Positions 1 through 11,000 of a stretch of 64,000 nucleotides of DNA are shown one piece after another. Below the pieces are notes generated by a model. That model was not told the DNA's origin. It worked only from the letters and a program-made list of their open reading frames with translations, and made no database searches. Positions within the stretch are counted from its first letter, which is position 1. Every line of letters starts with the position of its first letter. Source of the DNA: Strigamia acuminata (taxonomy: Eukaryota; Arthropoda; Chilopoda; Geophilomorpha; Linotaeniidae); the NCBI GenBank assembly GCA_949358305.1, contig OX442322.1:9610001-9674000 (forward strand). Reading direction: 5' to 3'. Made by a program: the position numbers and the translations under genes.

Positions 1-2959
1 CTAGAAAATGCCGTCAAGACCTAGGCACCACTCTTTCGCAAAGAGTGACTAACTAACAACTTACCCAAAGCCATGACCACCTAGCTAACATGATCACGCC
101 AGAAGGAGGAAAAAGAGAACGAGAAGGCATGAAGCTCAGGCAATGCGAACCATTCGCAGCAACTGCCACGCAAAGGCGTTGACCGCACCCTGACTTGACA
201 TGAACCCACGAAACCGCTAAGAGCAGAGAATAAAGAAAAAAGGAAAGACTTAGTCAGATGACTGTGCAAGCCAACTGCGACCTCTTGTTCACAGTGACAA
301 TGAAACACGCGCACGCTGACCCATCGACCACAACTTTATCTAACTAACAAGAGAAGAAACGGTTCAATTATCTAAAAAAAACGAGCACGTTCCGTGCAAA
401 TAAATACCGGCAAAAACGTCAATATTATCACTAAAGCTATTGGCCAAGTATGGCCTCACAAGGGAAACTAACAAACTGGAACTGTGAAAACCAGCAAGAA
501 TTCCAAAACACTAAACTTCCTGCTTTTTTTCGAAGAGGGAATAAGTCCGTACCCAAATAATCAATCCATTTCCTCCCCACGAGAAAAGAAAGGAAAGGGG
601 CCTGCTTCTTTTTGAAGATCAACAGGTGTCAAACGATACTGAAAAACGTTGGAAGCAGTACAACTGCAACCAAATGAAGCGAAGCTACACTTCCTGCACG
701 AAAACTAATCACGTCGTTGAAAAGAAATTAAAACCGGTGGCTTTCTTTCAACCGAGCTGCGCTTTACGAATGCGCCTTGAACAAGGAGGTACCCGATGGA
801 CTGCACGTCCGCACTCGGGCCACCGTGTAGCCTGTTGTGAGCAGACTACCACGAAGACTGAAACTTCTTTAACCGAGAGGGAAATAGAAACTAGATCTAG
901 TTAAAACCCCATGCTCCAATAAGGAGGCTACCGTATGAACGCTTGGCCCACCCCGAGTCGGAACCAATATGATTGAACCGAGAAACGAGAGAAGAGGGAG
1001 GGTTGCTTGACGTCCCTGATTGCGAGGGGCGTCACACATAGACATGAGCACAAGGACTTGCCAGTTGCCAACCGCATTACTGGAACCGGTAAGCAACTGC
1101 AAGTCGACAATTGACTCTCTCACATACCCATTGACCACATCGTCGATCAGCAAGCCGACTTCCGGAAATCGCCACTCTACTGAAAGCACGTGTTGTCCAA
1201 TGACTAAAACGTGTTGCCGAGTGCCGGCGCCAAGAAGGCCGCACACACACGTCCTTCGACCCATCCTAGAGTGGGCTCCCTGCCTAGTGCATGTCTGCCT
1301 CACTGCAGAGCTAGGGATGAAAGACTAACAACAACTACTCAGTCGTGGGAAGCAAACGTAGAAATAGGGGCCGCCAAAAGGCGCAGGGACTTTGTCTCGG
1401 ACACGACATCTAACAGAGTATGGCAGTGCAAACCTGCCCTCTGTAACACATCGAATGGCAGTCCTTGCTGTGCACAGCAAAAACGACCATCCAAAACAAG
1501 TACCTATACCCTAACGCCACGCTAGCTAGCCACAACCCAAAAATAGCAAGCAAGCTATTTCCTAAACGAATAAGCTAAAATGTCCAAATTCTAAAGTTGC
1601 CCCAAAGAACTAGAATAACTAAACTCCCTTTTTTAAACGATAAAAGGCGAGACTAATCACTAATGAAGACTCATGAAACGCTACGGACGTTTCCACGAAG
1701 AGAAAGCGAAAATGCAGAACGTACATCACCAGCGGTAGACACTGGGTGCAGCGGTCAACAACAGAAACTGGACTTGCCCAGTGGGCGGTGCGGATCGGCT
1801 GCTCTAAACTTCCAGCACCGACAGAAGTCACACGCCTATCTAAATCCAAACCCACTTGCAAACAAGTCGTATAACAATCTAACCGAACAGAAATTGACTG
1901 ACAGATAAGAACCGACTGACCACGTGGGCCAGCGCGCTCTCTGCTAGACACGAGCAACAAAGAAACTAATCCCGTTCTAAAAACAGGAAACACTTTACCA
2001 TACACGAATACAAACGGGTGTGCCTTCTCTCGTTCCGGAGAGGCGTCCGACACCAGAACCAACGAGGAACTCGAATGACCCCAAGAAAATCTTACTGGAC
2101 AAGACAAGAACACGCTAAATCGTAAAGATTAGGAATCGTCTACATTCCACCCGAACACACACACACCCAGCTGCGAAGAAACTTGACCCCCGACCTACTA
2201 CATCTAGAGACACTGATAAATTAAGGGCGAGAGTTAATTGGCTTAGCACCGCCAAAGAACAGGTCAAGACTACAAAGGGCAGCGAATGCAACGACATTCC
2301 CAAGCAAAACACATTAATGAATACAAAAAACGTAAAGACCAGGAACCGCCAGCATTCCACACAAGAACATGCAGAATCAGGCAATATTCCTAATCCAAAA
2401 ACCTACCGGTAACTGGGGAAAGAACCCGGGAGAACTAAGAACTCAAAATCAAAGAGCTTAATGCGTAATAAATTGGCGATTCCAAATTAAAGGGGGAAAC
2501 TTGGAAACAAGTAGCTCTGCTTCTCACATACTAAACCGAAAATTCTTACCAAAAACGTGAGTGAACAAAGAATAAGCGACTAACAAGCACAGGCATAAAT
2601 GCAATCAGAAAATTGGACTCCCTTATTAAATCCAGACACAGAAAGCCAATAAATTCGCATAAGCCATTCTTTGGCACTTAAACAAGGAACTGAGGACAAT
2701 AGCGACATAACCGTAAACGAGAAGTTTCGAGAAGTTTCGAGCTTAAAGGGACCTTGCTGGTCGTTGCGGACTCCAAACAAGGCGCAAATATTCTAGAAAA
2801 CTAAAATACACTTGCATAATAGCGTATGCACGAGCAAGAAACCTAACTAATGCCCCAAAAACCCCCAAAACAACCACAATCTTCCCCAAAAACCTTAAAA
2901 TTAACAATAAAGGCGAGAAAATCAACACGAAAATGTTCTTTCTTGACGATTCTGGACGA

Positions 2960-3481
2960 CTAGTACATTGCGTTGTGTTTAACAGGCCGACGCTGGGAGA
3001 CTTGATCTTCCAAACTCGGTGACGCTCGTTCTGTGCGCTGACGGCACGAAACTCTCCGCTGGACCGTCCGGTACGACTGAGAGAACTCGCTCTGTTGAAG
3101 AAGAAAAGACTCGACTGGAAACTTGACTGATCCGCTTGTGGGATGGCGCACGTCTGTGTGAACACGGCTTCGTTCTATGCAACGAGCTCGACACACGAAA
3201 ACCTGGAAAACTTTGACGAAACTCTCTCGACCGACGATCTTGCTGCGGCTGCTGGTGACGATCATACCAATGGCGACTGACTTGATCAACGACGCCAAAC
3301 CACGTGCTGTGTTGACGACGCCGATGAGCCGCAAGCACGGAACTCGCCTTCTCGTGTGGCGATCCTCGTCCTGTGTGATAGCCTTCTGTGTGGCTGACGT
3401 CACACAGCTCAAAAAACCTCCAATGCAGTTGGCTCTGCATTCGGCAAGTTCGCTTGGACAAATGGCGGCGATGTCCGCCAT
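2960..3481 (-). CDS. Possible leader ORF of element A, 173 aa, unknown
   Basis: Frame in the 5' leader beginning at an ATG in a strong context (AAAATGGCGG) and ending just after the peptide PVKHNAMY. Open frames of 177 and 202 codons occupy the same place, start with the same AAAATGG context and end in the same peptide in D and G, though the rest of the sequence differs a lot. I recognise no domain. Against coding: comparison with G shows mostly amino-acid-changing differences, and the shared C-terminus coincides with a nucleotide motif also found in other families in another frame. It may be a real small protein or an upstream frame kept open for other reasons. Confidence 0.3.
   Translation of the reverse strand: MADIAAICPSELAECRANCIGGFLSCVTSATQKAITQDEDRHTRRRVPCLRLIGVVNTARGLASLIKSVAIGMIVTSSRSKIVGRESFVKVFQVFVCRARCIERSRVHTDVRHPTSGSVKFPVESFLLQQSEFSQSYRTVQRRVSCRQRTERASPSLEDQVSQRRPVKHNAMY
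2963..2978 (-). promoter_or_regulatory. Conserved leader motif ACACAACGCAATGTAC
   Basis: Sixteen-base block found about 560 bases downstream of the primer site. Exact copies are in the leaders of D (17123-17138), G (31394-31409) and I (44631-44646), with close forms in J, K, B, C and F. Position and conservation suggest a packaging or dimerisation signal; this is inference. Confidence 0.55.
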
Positions 3482-3520
3482 TTTCGCAGCCACGAGCGGA
3501 AGGAAATTCGTTCGAAAATC

Positions 3521-3538
3521 CTGAGTCAACGGCACCAA
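3521..3538 (-). promoter_or_regulatory. Putative primer-binding site of element A
   Basis: In sense orientation TTGGTGCCGTTGACTCAGG follows the 5' LTR almost directly. The same TTGGTGCCGT(T)GA..CAGGAT block sits in this position in A, B, C, D, F, J and K. The tRNA is not identified; the block resembles the tRNA-Arg type PBS of many BEL elements with a base missing. Confidence 0.6.
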
Positions 3539-3540
3539 AA

Positions 3541-4281
3541 TGTTTCCGGCAGCCCTGGACCGTGGCAGTCTGCAAGAAACGAGGAAGAAAAGATGAAGAA
3601 TAACTTCTCTCACCTGATCTTGTAGTGAATTGCCGTAATTGAATTCACTCTTGAAACTTATGGAAAATAAACGAAATTGCTGCCCTGAACAGGCGCAGCA
3701 ATGAGCACACATTGAATCCAAGACTGATGTGCTAAAGCACATGAAAACTGAATTTATTCTAAAGTTAATATCTATCAAAAGTACACAGAAAGAAAAAGGG
3801 AGAAAAAAACTACATAACTTAACCCTAGCAAGCAAGTGTTGTTGTGCAACGCACAACAATTAGATCACCGATCGTAGCAACGGTTTACAACAATTGCACA
3901 GAGAATTCAGCCCTCTAGTGCCAACTTGTAAAGTATAACAACTACTAAAAGCATAGAAATGAGCAAGAATGCATACAGAAAATACAGTAAACCGTTAAAC
4001 ACGCATTTCAAAGTAAAAACAAACTTAAAACTAACAGCAAACGACACTTTAGGTGAATCTTAGCAGAGAAAGCTCTAAAGTGCCGGTCAAGAAGTACAAA
4101 ATTAAGCGGAATTAATGTACAACTACCACTCCCACGTCACAAACTTCACGAATCTCACTTAACATTCAGACAAAACTTAAGCTGCGCTATTAACTAAACA
4201 CAAACTTAAATAATTGATCAATTCAAGCAAATCCGCTATTGCGATAGCAAAAAAACCCATGTTGCGAATCTGCTCGCAACA
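3541..4281 (-). repeat. 5' LTR of element A (741 bp)
   Basis: Bounded by TG (3541) and CA (4281) on the plus strand. Read in the element's sense, its 5' tip (4281 down to 4260) is an inverted repeat with an 8-bp stem TGTTGCGA/TCGCAACA. It is homologous to but visibly diverged from the LTRs of D and G; all share an AATTGATCAATT palindrome and a GACGTGGGAGT segment. Confidence 0.85.
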
Positions 4282-4834
4282 CAGCCCTTGCAATGAGAGA
4301 CTGACCAGCAACTAGCTTCAAAAAATCTAAATCTCCCCTGGTTATGCCAGTTATATGGAGATGCATGCATAAAATTAAAGAAAACACTAAAACAATTTGC
4401 AATAAAATTCACTTTTACTAAATTTCCCTTAAGATTAGCATATGAAACAGCAATAACACCAAAAAGAATACCCAAAACAATACCCTCATGCAAACAAAAC
4501 CTCCAAAATAAATGCACTGAATGATAAAACACAAGAAAAGCAATAATTCCAGGGGCGAATCGACTTCTCAGCACAGCGCGTTGTGTTATCCAAATCCAAG
4601 ATGGCGACCGTAGAATCCCGCTGATGACACACAAAAGTTCGCACTCGACGCAAGAGCTGTCCCAGTCGTGACTGTTGTCACGTTGAACGGCGACACTCGT
4701 AGCAGACGACGAATCACGAACGTATTGTTCTCCCGTCGCAACAAACACGCGAAGAAACGTATCCAAAACGAACCGGAAAAACTCACAGATTTCAGACGGA
4801 ATCCTGGTCACGTGCACCAAAAGAACGTATTCGA
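4282..4834 (-). other. 5' leader of element C with primer site
   Basis: Aligns with 13590-14141 of element B. It contains a primer-site-like block at 4803-4820 that carries one extra base compared with B (CGTGCACC against CGGCACC on the plus strand), and the conserved leader motif at 4573-4586 (sense ACACAACGCGCTGT). As in B a long frame is open through it, with no ATG start. Element A is inserted at its left edge. Confidence 0.8.
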
Positions 4835-6382
4835 TGTTGCGGTCTGTCAACACCAAACAGCTAGGAATGGGGTCGGGGCTATTTGAATTTCCCGCTTCTA
4901 AAAACTCAAGTGATCGTATTGTTAAATTCGTACGAAAACCGCGCTGAGAACACAAATCCGCACTGAAAACTATTGTTGAATGCATGGAGCATTGATGGGA
5001 ACACCGTTGATTAATATCCAATGGAGTGCTGAATCAATGGCTAATCCAGGGAAAGGCTTAACTACTCGCGCCACATTGCTTAAATAACATGAAACGGGAG
5101 TAAAATTAAAAACAACTTCTTTAATCTAAGTTAAACAGAAGAGTGAGGAAAATACATCAATTACATTGGTTCTTTTGGAACCGCACATGCGCAGTAACCA
5201 TTACGGCACGCGCCAAGCCGATAGCGGCGAAATACAGATACACAAGAAACTCCGTTGTCATAGCAACGGAGGAAACGAAATCACAGCAAAGTTGTAGTTA
5301 CATAAAAACTGCACGAAATAAAGATTGTGACATACCAAAATGATCACAAGAATGCAGTGAATAAAAAAGCTAATCATAACGATTCGATCTGAAAAGTAAA
5401 ACAATGCAAACGGAGCGAAAACAATGATCGTCAAGCAGACGATCGAGACAACCAATCAGCGTCAAGCAAAATGATGCAATCAAAACATTTGAAATCCGAA
5501 CGGAATAAAAATGCAAAAATAGCAAAGAATACAGGTAAAAACACTTCGAAATGAAATAGTAAATGCAGATTATAAGAATATAAAATACAAAAATAACGGT
5601 TACATTGTGTAATCGTCGCTTGGGACAAACATGGCGACCGGTGAACATAACATAGGTATTGGATCAAACATGGCGTCCGGCGAACATTGCAAAAGCGTCA
5701 AAACAATTCGAAATTGGAATATAAAGCACTTAATGTAAATATCAAATAAAGTATCTAATAAAATACAAGAATAATTATTAATTCTCATCACAAAATACTA
5801 AATGAATAAACACAAGTTTAATAAATACGAAAATGTTGATCGAGCCGAACATTCTCGGCTACGCTTTTACGGCAGCCGACAACGAACGTTCGAAACAACC
5901 GATCGAAGCATTTTGGGCAGTTCTAATGCATCCAGAAAGAAAGATCAGACTCGAATTAGTCTGAAACAGTAATAAAACAAACTCCAAATGAGTTTTAAAA
6001 CACTAAACGAAAGGTTAGAAGACGGAAGCAAAAGTCCGCTAGGAACCGAAAAATGACGTATCGAGCATCGCAAATGTATGCCAGAAAACGAAGAAAACAC
6101 TAGAACTGCACGCAAAAAACACAAAATCAGGGAAAATTAATAGAAAGGTTCAAAAATGCACTCAAAAAGACATGAATAAAATAATAGCAAGGTATTAACA
6201 CTACATTAAAGCGAAAAGTGACAATAAAAAACAATGAAAAACATTTAATAAGTCAAAATTCCTGTAAAGTGAAAAATATCAATTAATTATGAAAAATAAA
6301 ACACTAAAGGAAAATTAAACAAATCAAAGCAAATTAGTAATATTTATTTACACAATCTCAGCACAACAATTCTTCCACGCTG
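4835..6382 (-). repeat. 5' LTR of element C (major part)
   Basis: Begins TGTTGCGGTCTG on the plus strand; continues after element B as the last ten bases 15713-15722 ending GCAACA. Full length about 1558 bp against 1567 bp in B. The sense 3' tip is an inverted repeat TGTTG...CAACA (4835-4852). It contains an RFX X-box-like palindrome and a near-NRF1 site. Confidence 0.85.
5254..5267. promoter_or_regulatory. X-box-like palindrome in C LTR
   Basis: GTTGTCATAGCAAC fits the RFX X-box consensus (RYYNYYATRRNRAC) at every position, inside a longer CTCCGTTG...CAACGGAG palindrome. A near-NRF1 site GCACATGCGCA lies at 5183-5193. Factor binding is inference. Confidence 0.5.
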
Positions 6383-7949
6383 TGTTGCGGTCTGTCAACA
6401 CCAAACAGCTAGGAATGGGGTCGGGGCAATTTGAATTTCCCGCTTCTAAAAACTCAAGTGATCGTATTGTTAAATTAGTACGAAAACCGCGCTGAGAACA
6501 CAAATCCGCACTGAAAACTATTGTTGAATGCATGGAGCATTGATGGGAACACCGATGATTAATATCCAATGGAGTGCTGAATCAATGGCTAATCCAGGGA
6601 AAGGCTTAACTACTCACAACACATTGAAAACTAAGGTTGAAAATAGAAAACACGGGAGTTAACAAAAAACAACTTGTTTATTAAAAAGTTGGTTGAGAAC
6701 TGAATAAAATACACTGATTACATTGGTTCCTGAGGAACCGCACATGCGCAGTACCCAATTACGGCACGCGCCAAGCCGATAGCGGCGAAATACAGATACA
6801 CAAGAAACTCCGTTGTCATAGCAACGGAGGAAACGAAATCACAGCAAAGTTGTAGTTACATAAAAACTGCACGAAATAAAGATTGTGATACACTAAAATG
6901 ACCACAAGAATACCAGGAATAAAATATCTAATCACAACAATAAGATCAAAAAAGTAAAACAGTGCAAACGGAGCGAAAACAATGATAGTCAAGCAGACGA
7001 TCGAGACAGCCAATCAGCGTCAAGCAAAATGATGCAATCAAAACATTTGAATTCCGAACGGAATAAAAATGCAAAAATAGCAAAGAATACAGGTGAAAAC
7101 ACTTCGAAATGAAATAGTAAATGCAGATTATAAGAATATAAAATACAAAAATAACGGTTACATTGTGTAATCGTCGCTTGGGACAAACATGGCGATCGGC
7201 GAACAAAACAAAGGTGTTGGATCAAACATGGCGTCCGGCGAACATTGCAAAAGCGTCAAAACGATTCGAAAATGGAATAAAAGGCACTTAATGTAAATAA
7301 CGAATAAAGTAGTGATTAAATTACAAGAGTAATTAATAATTCCCATTACAAAATACTGAATGAATACACACAAGTTTAATAAATACGAATTGTTGATCGA
7401 ACCGAACATTCTCGGCTACGCTTTTACGGCAACCGACAACGAACGTTCGAAACAACCGATCGAAGCATTTTGGGCAGTTCTAATGCATCCAGAAAGAAAG
7501 ATCAGACCCGAATTAGTCTGAAACAATAGTAAAACAAACTCCAAATGAGTTTTAAAACACTAAACGAAAGGTTAGAAGACGGAAGCAAAAGTCCGCTAGG
7601 AACCGAAAAATGACGTAACGAGCATCGCAAATGTATGCCAGAAAACGAAGAAAACATTAGAACTGCACGCAATAAACACAAAATCAGGGAAAATTAATAG
7701 AAAGGTTCATAAATGCACTCAAAAAGACACAAATAAAATAATAGCAAGGTAATAACACTACATTAAATCGAAAAGTGACAATAAAAATCAATGAAAAACA
7801 TTTTAATAAGTCAAAATTCCTGTAAAGTGAAAAATATCAGTTAATTATGAAAAATAAAACACTAAAGGAAAATTAAACAAATAAAAGCAATTAGTATTAT
7901 TTATTGACACAATCTCAGCACAACAATTCTTCCACGCTGTCTTGCAACA
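6383..7949 (-). repeat. 3' LTR of element B (1567 bp)
   Basis: TGTTGCGGTC...GCAACA on the plus strand. Pairs with the 5' LTR at 14142-15708. AT-rich, with repeated ATGGCG motifs near 7190-7240, an X-box-like palindrome at 6812-6825 and a near-NRF1 site at 6740-6750. Confidence 0.95.
6812..6825. promoter_or_regulatory. X-box-like palindrome in B 3' LTR
   Basis: GTTGTCATAGCAAC, full match to the RFX X-box consensus, same relative place as in C and in the other LTR of B. Confidence 0.5.
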
Positions 7950-7985
7950 GCGAATTGCCGGCGAGAGAACAGAGAAGAGAAAACA
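7950..7985 (-). promoter_or_regulatory. B tail: pyrimidine tract + GCCGGCAA before 3' LTR
   Basis: Where a polypurine tract is expected, the sense strand instead reads as a pyrimidine-rich run followed by CTCGCCGGCAATTCGC and then the LTR. The same arrangement precedes the 3' LTRs of D, E, F, G, I and J. The role in plus-strand priming is inferred from position only. Confidence 0.6.
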
Positions 7986-8002
7986 CAACGAGCTCAAACA
8001 AA

Positions 8003-11000
8003 TCAGTCCAGTTCAAGAGCTCTCACATGCCTAACTGATCTTTTCAGTTCACGTCCATCGGGTAGCACTACTTTAATGACTCGAGTAAAACCATCCTCAC
8101 CTGGAAAAATCTCCTTTATCCGGGCAAGTGGCCAAAAATAGGGATTTGTTCCTATTTTTTCTAACAACACGATCTGATTCACTTTGGGGTTTTTGAAATT
8201 TCTATCGCCTTTGGTTTCATAAAAATTTCGCAATTGCATAAGGTAACTTTTTCTCCACACTCTCCAAAATTCCCAAATGAACTGTCTGCGTTTAATGTCT
8301 AATTTTCTTAAATCCGTCTTTTTGATGGCACTCAATTTTTTGTTTATAAGGTATTTTGGTAAACCACCGGTTAAAAAATTTTCAGGCGCCAAAATTCTGC
8401 CTCCATCAACACTGTCGGGAACGTAGGACAAAGGTCTTGAATTTAATACGGAACCAATTTCCAAAGCTAAAGTTTGAAGAGTCTCCAAATCAACGGTATA
8501 TCGAAGCAAAGTTTTTCGAAGTTTATCTTTTACTGAACGGACAAGTCGTTCCCATGCCCCTCCCATCCAGGGGGACAGTGGTGGAATAAAAGTCCATAAC
8601 ACTCTTTTTTCAGATAAGAAAGTTTGTATGTCCTTGTGACCAATGAGCTTGCCCCATGATTGTAACTCCACACTACCGCGTTCGAATGTTTTGCTATTAT
8701 CCGAGAATATTTTGGCGGGATAGCCAAAACGAGCTCCAAATCGTCGCATTGCTAGCAAAAACTTGGGAACAGAAAGATCTTCTGACACTTCTAAGTGCAA
8801 GCTTCTTGTCACCATGCACGTGAATAAAAGAATATAAACCTTTTTTCGTTCCTTTTTGTTGTTGCCAACATAAATGGGTCCAAGATGATCAATTCCAGTG
8901 TGTTGGAATGGAGCCGCTGGAGTTACACGTTCAGTGGGAAGGTCACCAGTAGAAGGGTTATTTCTCGCAAGTTTAGCACGTCTGCAAATGGCACACTCTC
9001 GAATAACTGTTTGAATTGTTTTCCTTCCTCTTATGATCCAAAATTGTTCACGCAAGTGATAAAGGGTTTCACTAATGTCACCGTGAAATAATTCTAGATG
9101 TGCTTTTCTGATTAACAGTCGTGTGATCCAACTATCGTAATGCAAAATAATGGGATAGACTTCATCAAATGTTAACAAAGATTTTTTCAAACGGCTTCGA
9201 AGTCTCAGTAATCCGTTTTCGTCAATAAAAAGTTCGAAATTCCTCAAAGTGGAATGTTTGCTTAATTCCCTTTTGTTTTTCACGTCTTCGACTTCCTCCA
9301 AAAAATGTAGTTTCTGCGAAAGTTTCAAGATCTTCAATTGGTTTGCCTCCAACTCGAGTGGCGAGAGGGGCTCACCGCGAACAAGTTGACTTTTCCATCT
9401 CATTATGTAGGAAAACACTCTCAAAAGTCGGTTGTAATTGCTAAAACGTCGGAAAAATTTGTAAATAAAATTCTCTTTAACTTGAATAGTCATAACAATT
9501 ATTTTTCTCTCTTCATCGGGTGGGTTTTCCTGTATAACTTCTTTCTTTTCCAGTTTTGAAACATCAACTCTGTCCCACCAAAGTTTACTGTTCATCAATG
9601 TTTTTGAGTTGTGTGGACGGGTCAATAAGTCAGCTGGATTGAATTCGGTTGGCACATGAGACCATTGCTCAGACTTGGAGAAGGAAATAATTTCCTGAAC
9701 ACGGTTTGAGACATACGGTTTCCAAACATTTTTGTCTGAATTAATCCAGGCGAGTGTAATAGTGGAGTCCGAGTAGTAACGAACTTCAGTGACGGGGTAT
9801 CCAGGAAGAAAGTTCTCGAGCAGATATTTCGTCATTCTGACTCCAACCACTGCTGCTGTTAATTCGAGTCGAGGAAGAGTAACTTTTTTTGCTGGCGCAA
9901 TACGGCATTTACTTAACAACAATGTTCTTTTGCCCTCCACGTTGACGACAAAAATCGTGCAGCCAAATGCTTTTGTGCTGGCGTCACAAAAAACTTCTAG
10001 AGTTATTTCCTGACCTGAATAAGTAGTTAACCAACGTTGAACTTTTAGTTCCTTGAGTTGTTGGATGTCGGAATTCCATTCTTCAATTTCTTTTTTCTCT
10101 GAATCAAGAATTTTTTCATCCCATTTTTTCGTTCGAGCCCAGATCGCTTGAATGAGCAATTTCATTTGCAGAATCACAGGAGCTAAGAGTCCCATGGGAT
10201 CGAAAATTGATGCTAAAAATGAGACAACTTCTCGCTTCGTGATCGGAATTTTTTCAATTTTCGGTATTTTAAACATTATCATGTCCTTTTCTGTGTCCCA
10301 CAGTATGCCGAGCATTTTAATGATTCCAAGATTAGAAAACTCCTCGCCTCGCATGTGGAATCCCTCTTTTTTCAAGTTCTCGAAGACGTCTTTGCTGCAA
10401 GTCGCCCACTTCACAAGGGGAAGTTTTCCGCTGTCTAAAATCATTTTCAATCTCTCGCAATGTGTCGTCGTGTCGGCTGGAAAATCTCCTCCAGATGTTA
10501 AGTCATCCATAAAAATTCCATCATCAAGCGCATCAACTTCTTTGGCGTGTGTTTTCTCAAATTGTTTTGCATGTTTTCTTATGGTTGCGCATAGGAGGAA
10601 TGGTGAGGAAATAACACCAAAGGGCACGACGATCATTCTCAGGATCATAATGTTATTCCACAGGTTTTGCCACGAATAAGGCTGCTTAAAATAATCACGA
10701 GCCACCCACAGAAAGCGTAGAAAGTTTCTTTGAGTCGGGTTGATCATAACCTGTAGGAATGCCTGCTTGATATCCGCTATTATCGGGATGCAATAAAGAC
10801 GAAATCTCACAATAACAAGAATTAAGTCAGGGTTGAGGGAAGGTCCCGGAAATAAACAGTCATTAAGGGAAAGTTTTCCCTTCTTGGATGAAGACGCGTT
10901 AAACACGACTCTAAATTTGGAAGTATCTCGATCCTCTTTTATGACGGGGTGGTGAGGTATATTATATATCCCCTTCTTGAGAAAACGTTCCTCCTTTGGG

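Larger units (their letters stand above)
1..4281 (-). mobile_element. Element A: non-autonomous BEL/Pao-like LTR element, 5' part
   Basis: Minus-strand element whose 5' LTR lies at 3541-4281 and whose internal region runs left and leaves the window at base 1. Its internal DNA is the reverse complement of the internal region of element D (16561 to about 20150) and matches element G, so A, D and G are one family. The part at 1-2100 is almost identical to D, whereas the leader (2900-3540) is much more diverged. No gag, protease, RT or integrase frame is visible, so it is non-autonomous. It is inserted in the leader of element C; the right flank is cagcc at 4282-4286, but the left target-site copy is outside the window. 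Membership and orientation are clear from the primer-site-like sequence and LTR tips; superfamily is inferred from shared signals with B. Confidence 0.85.
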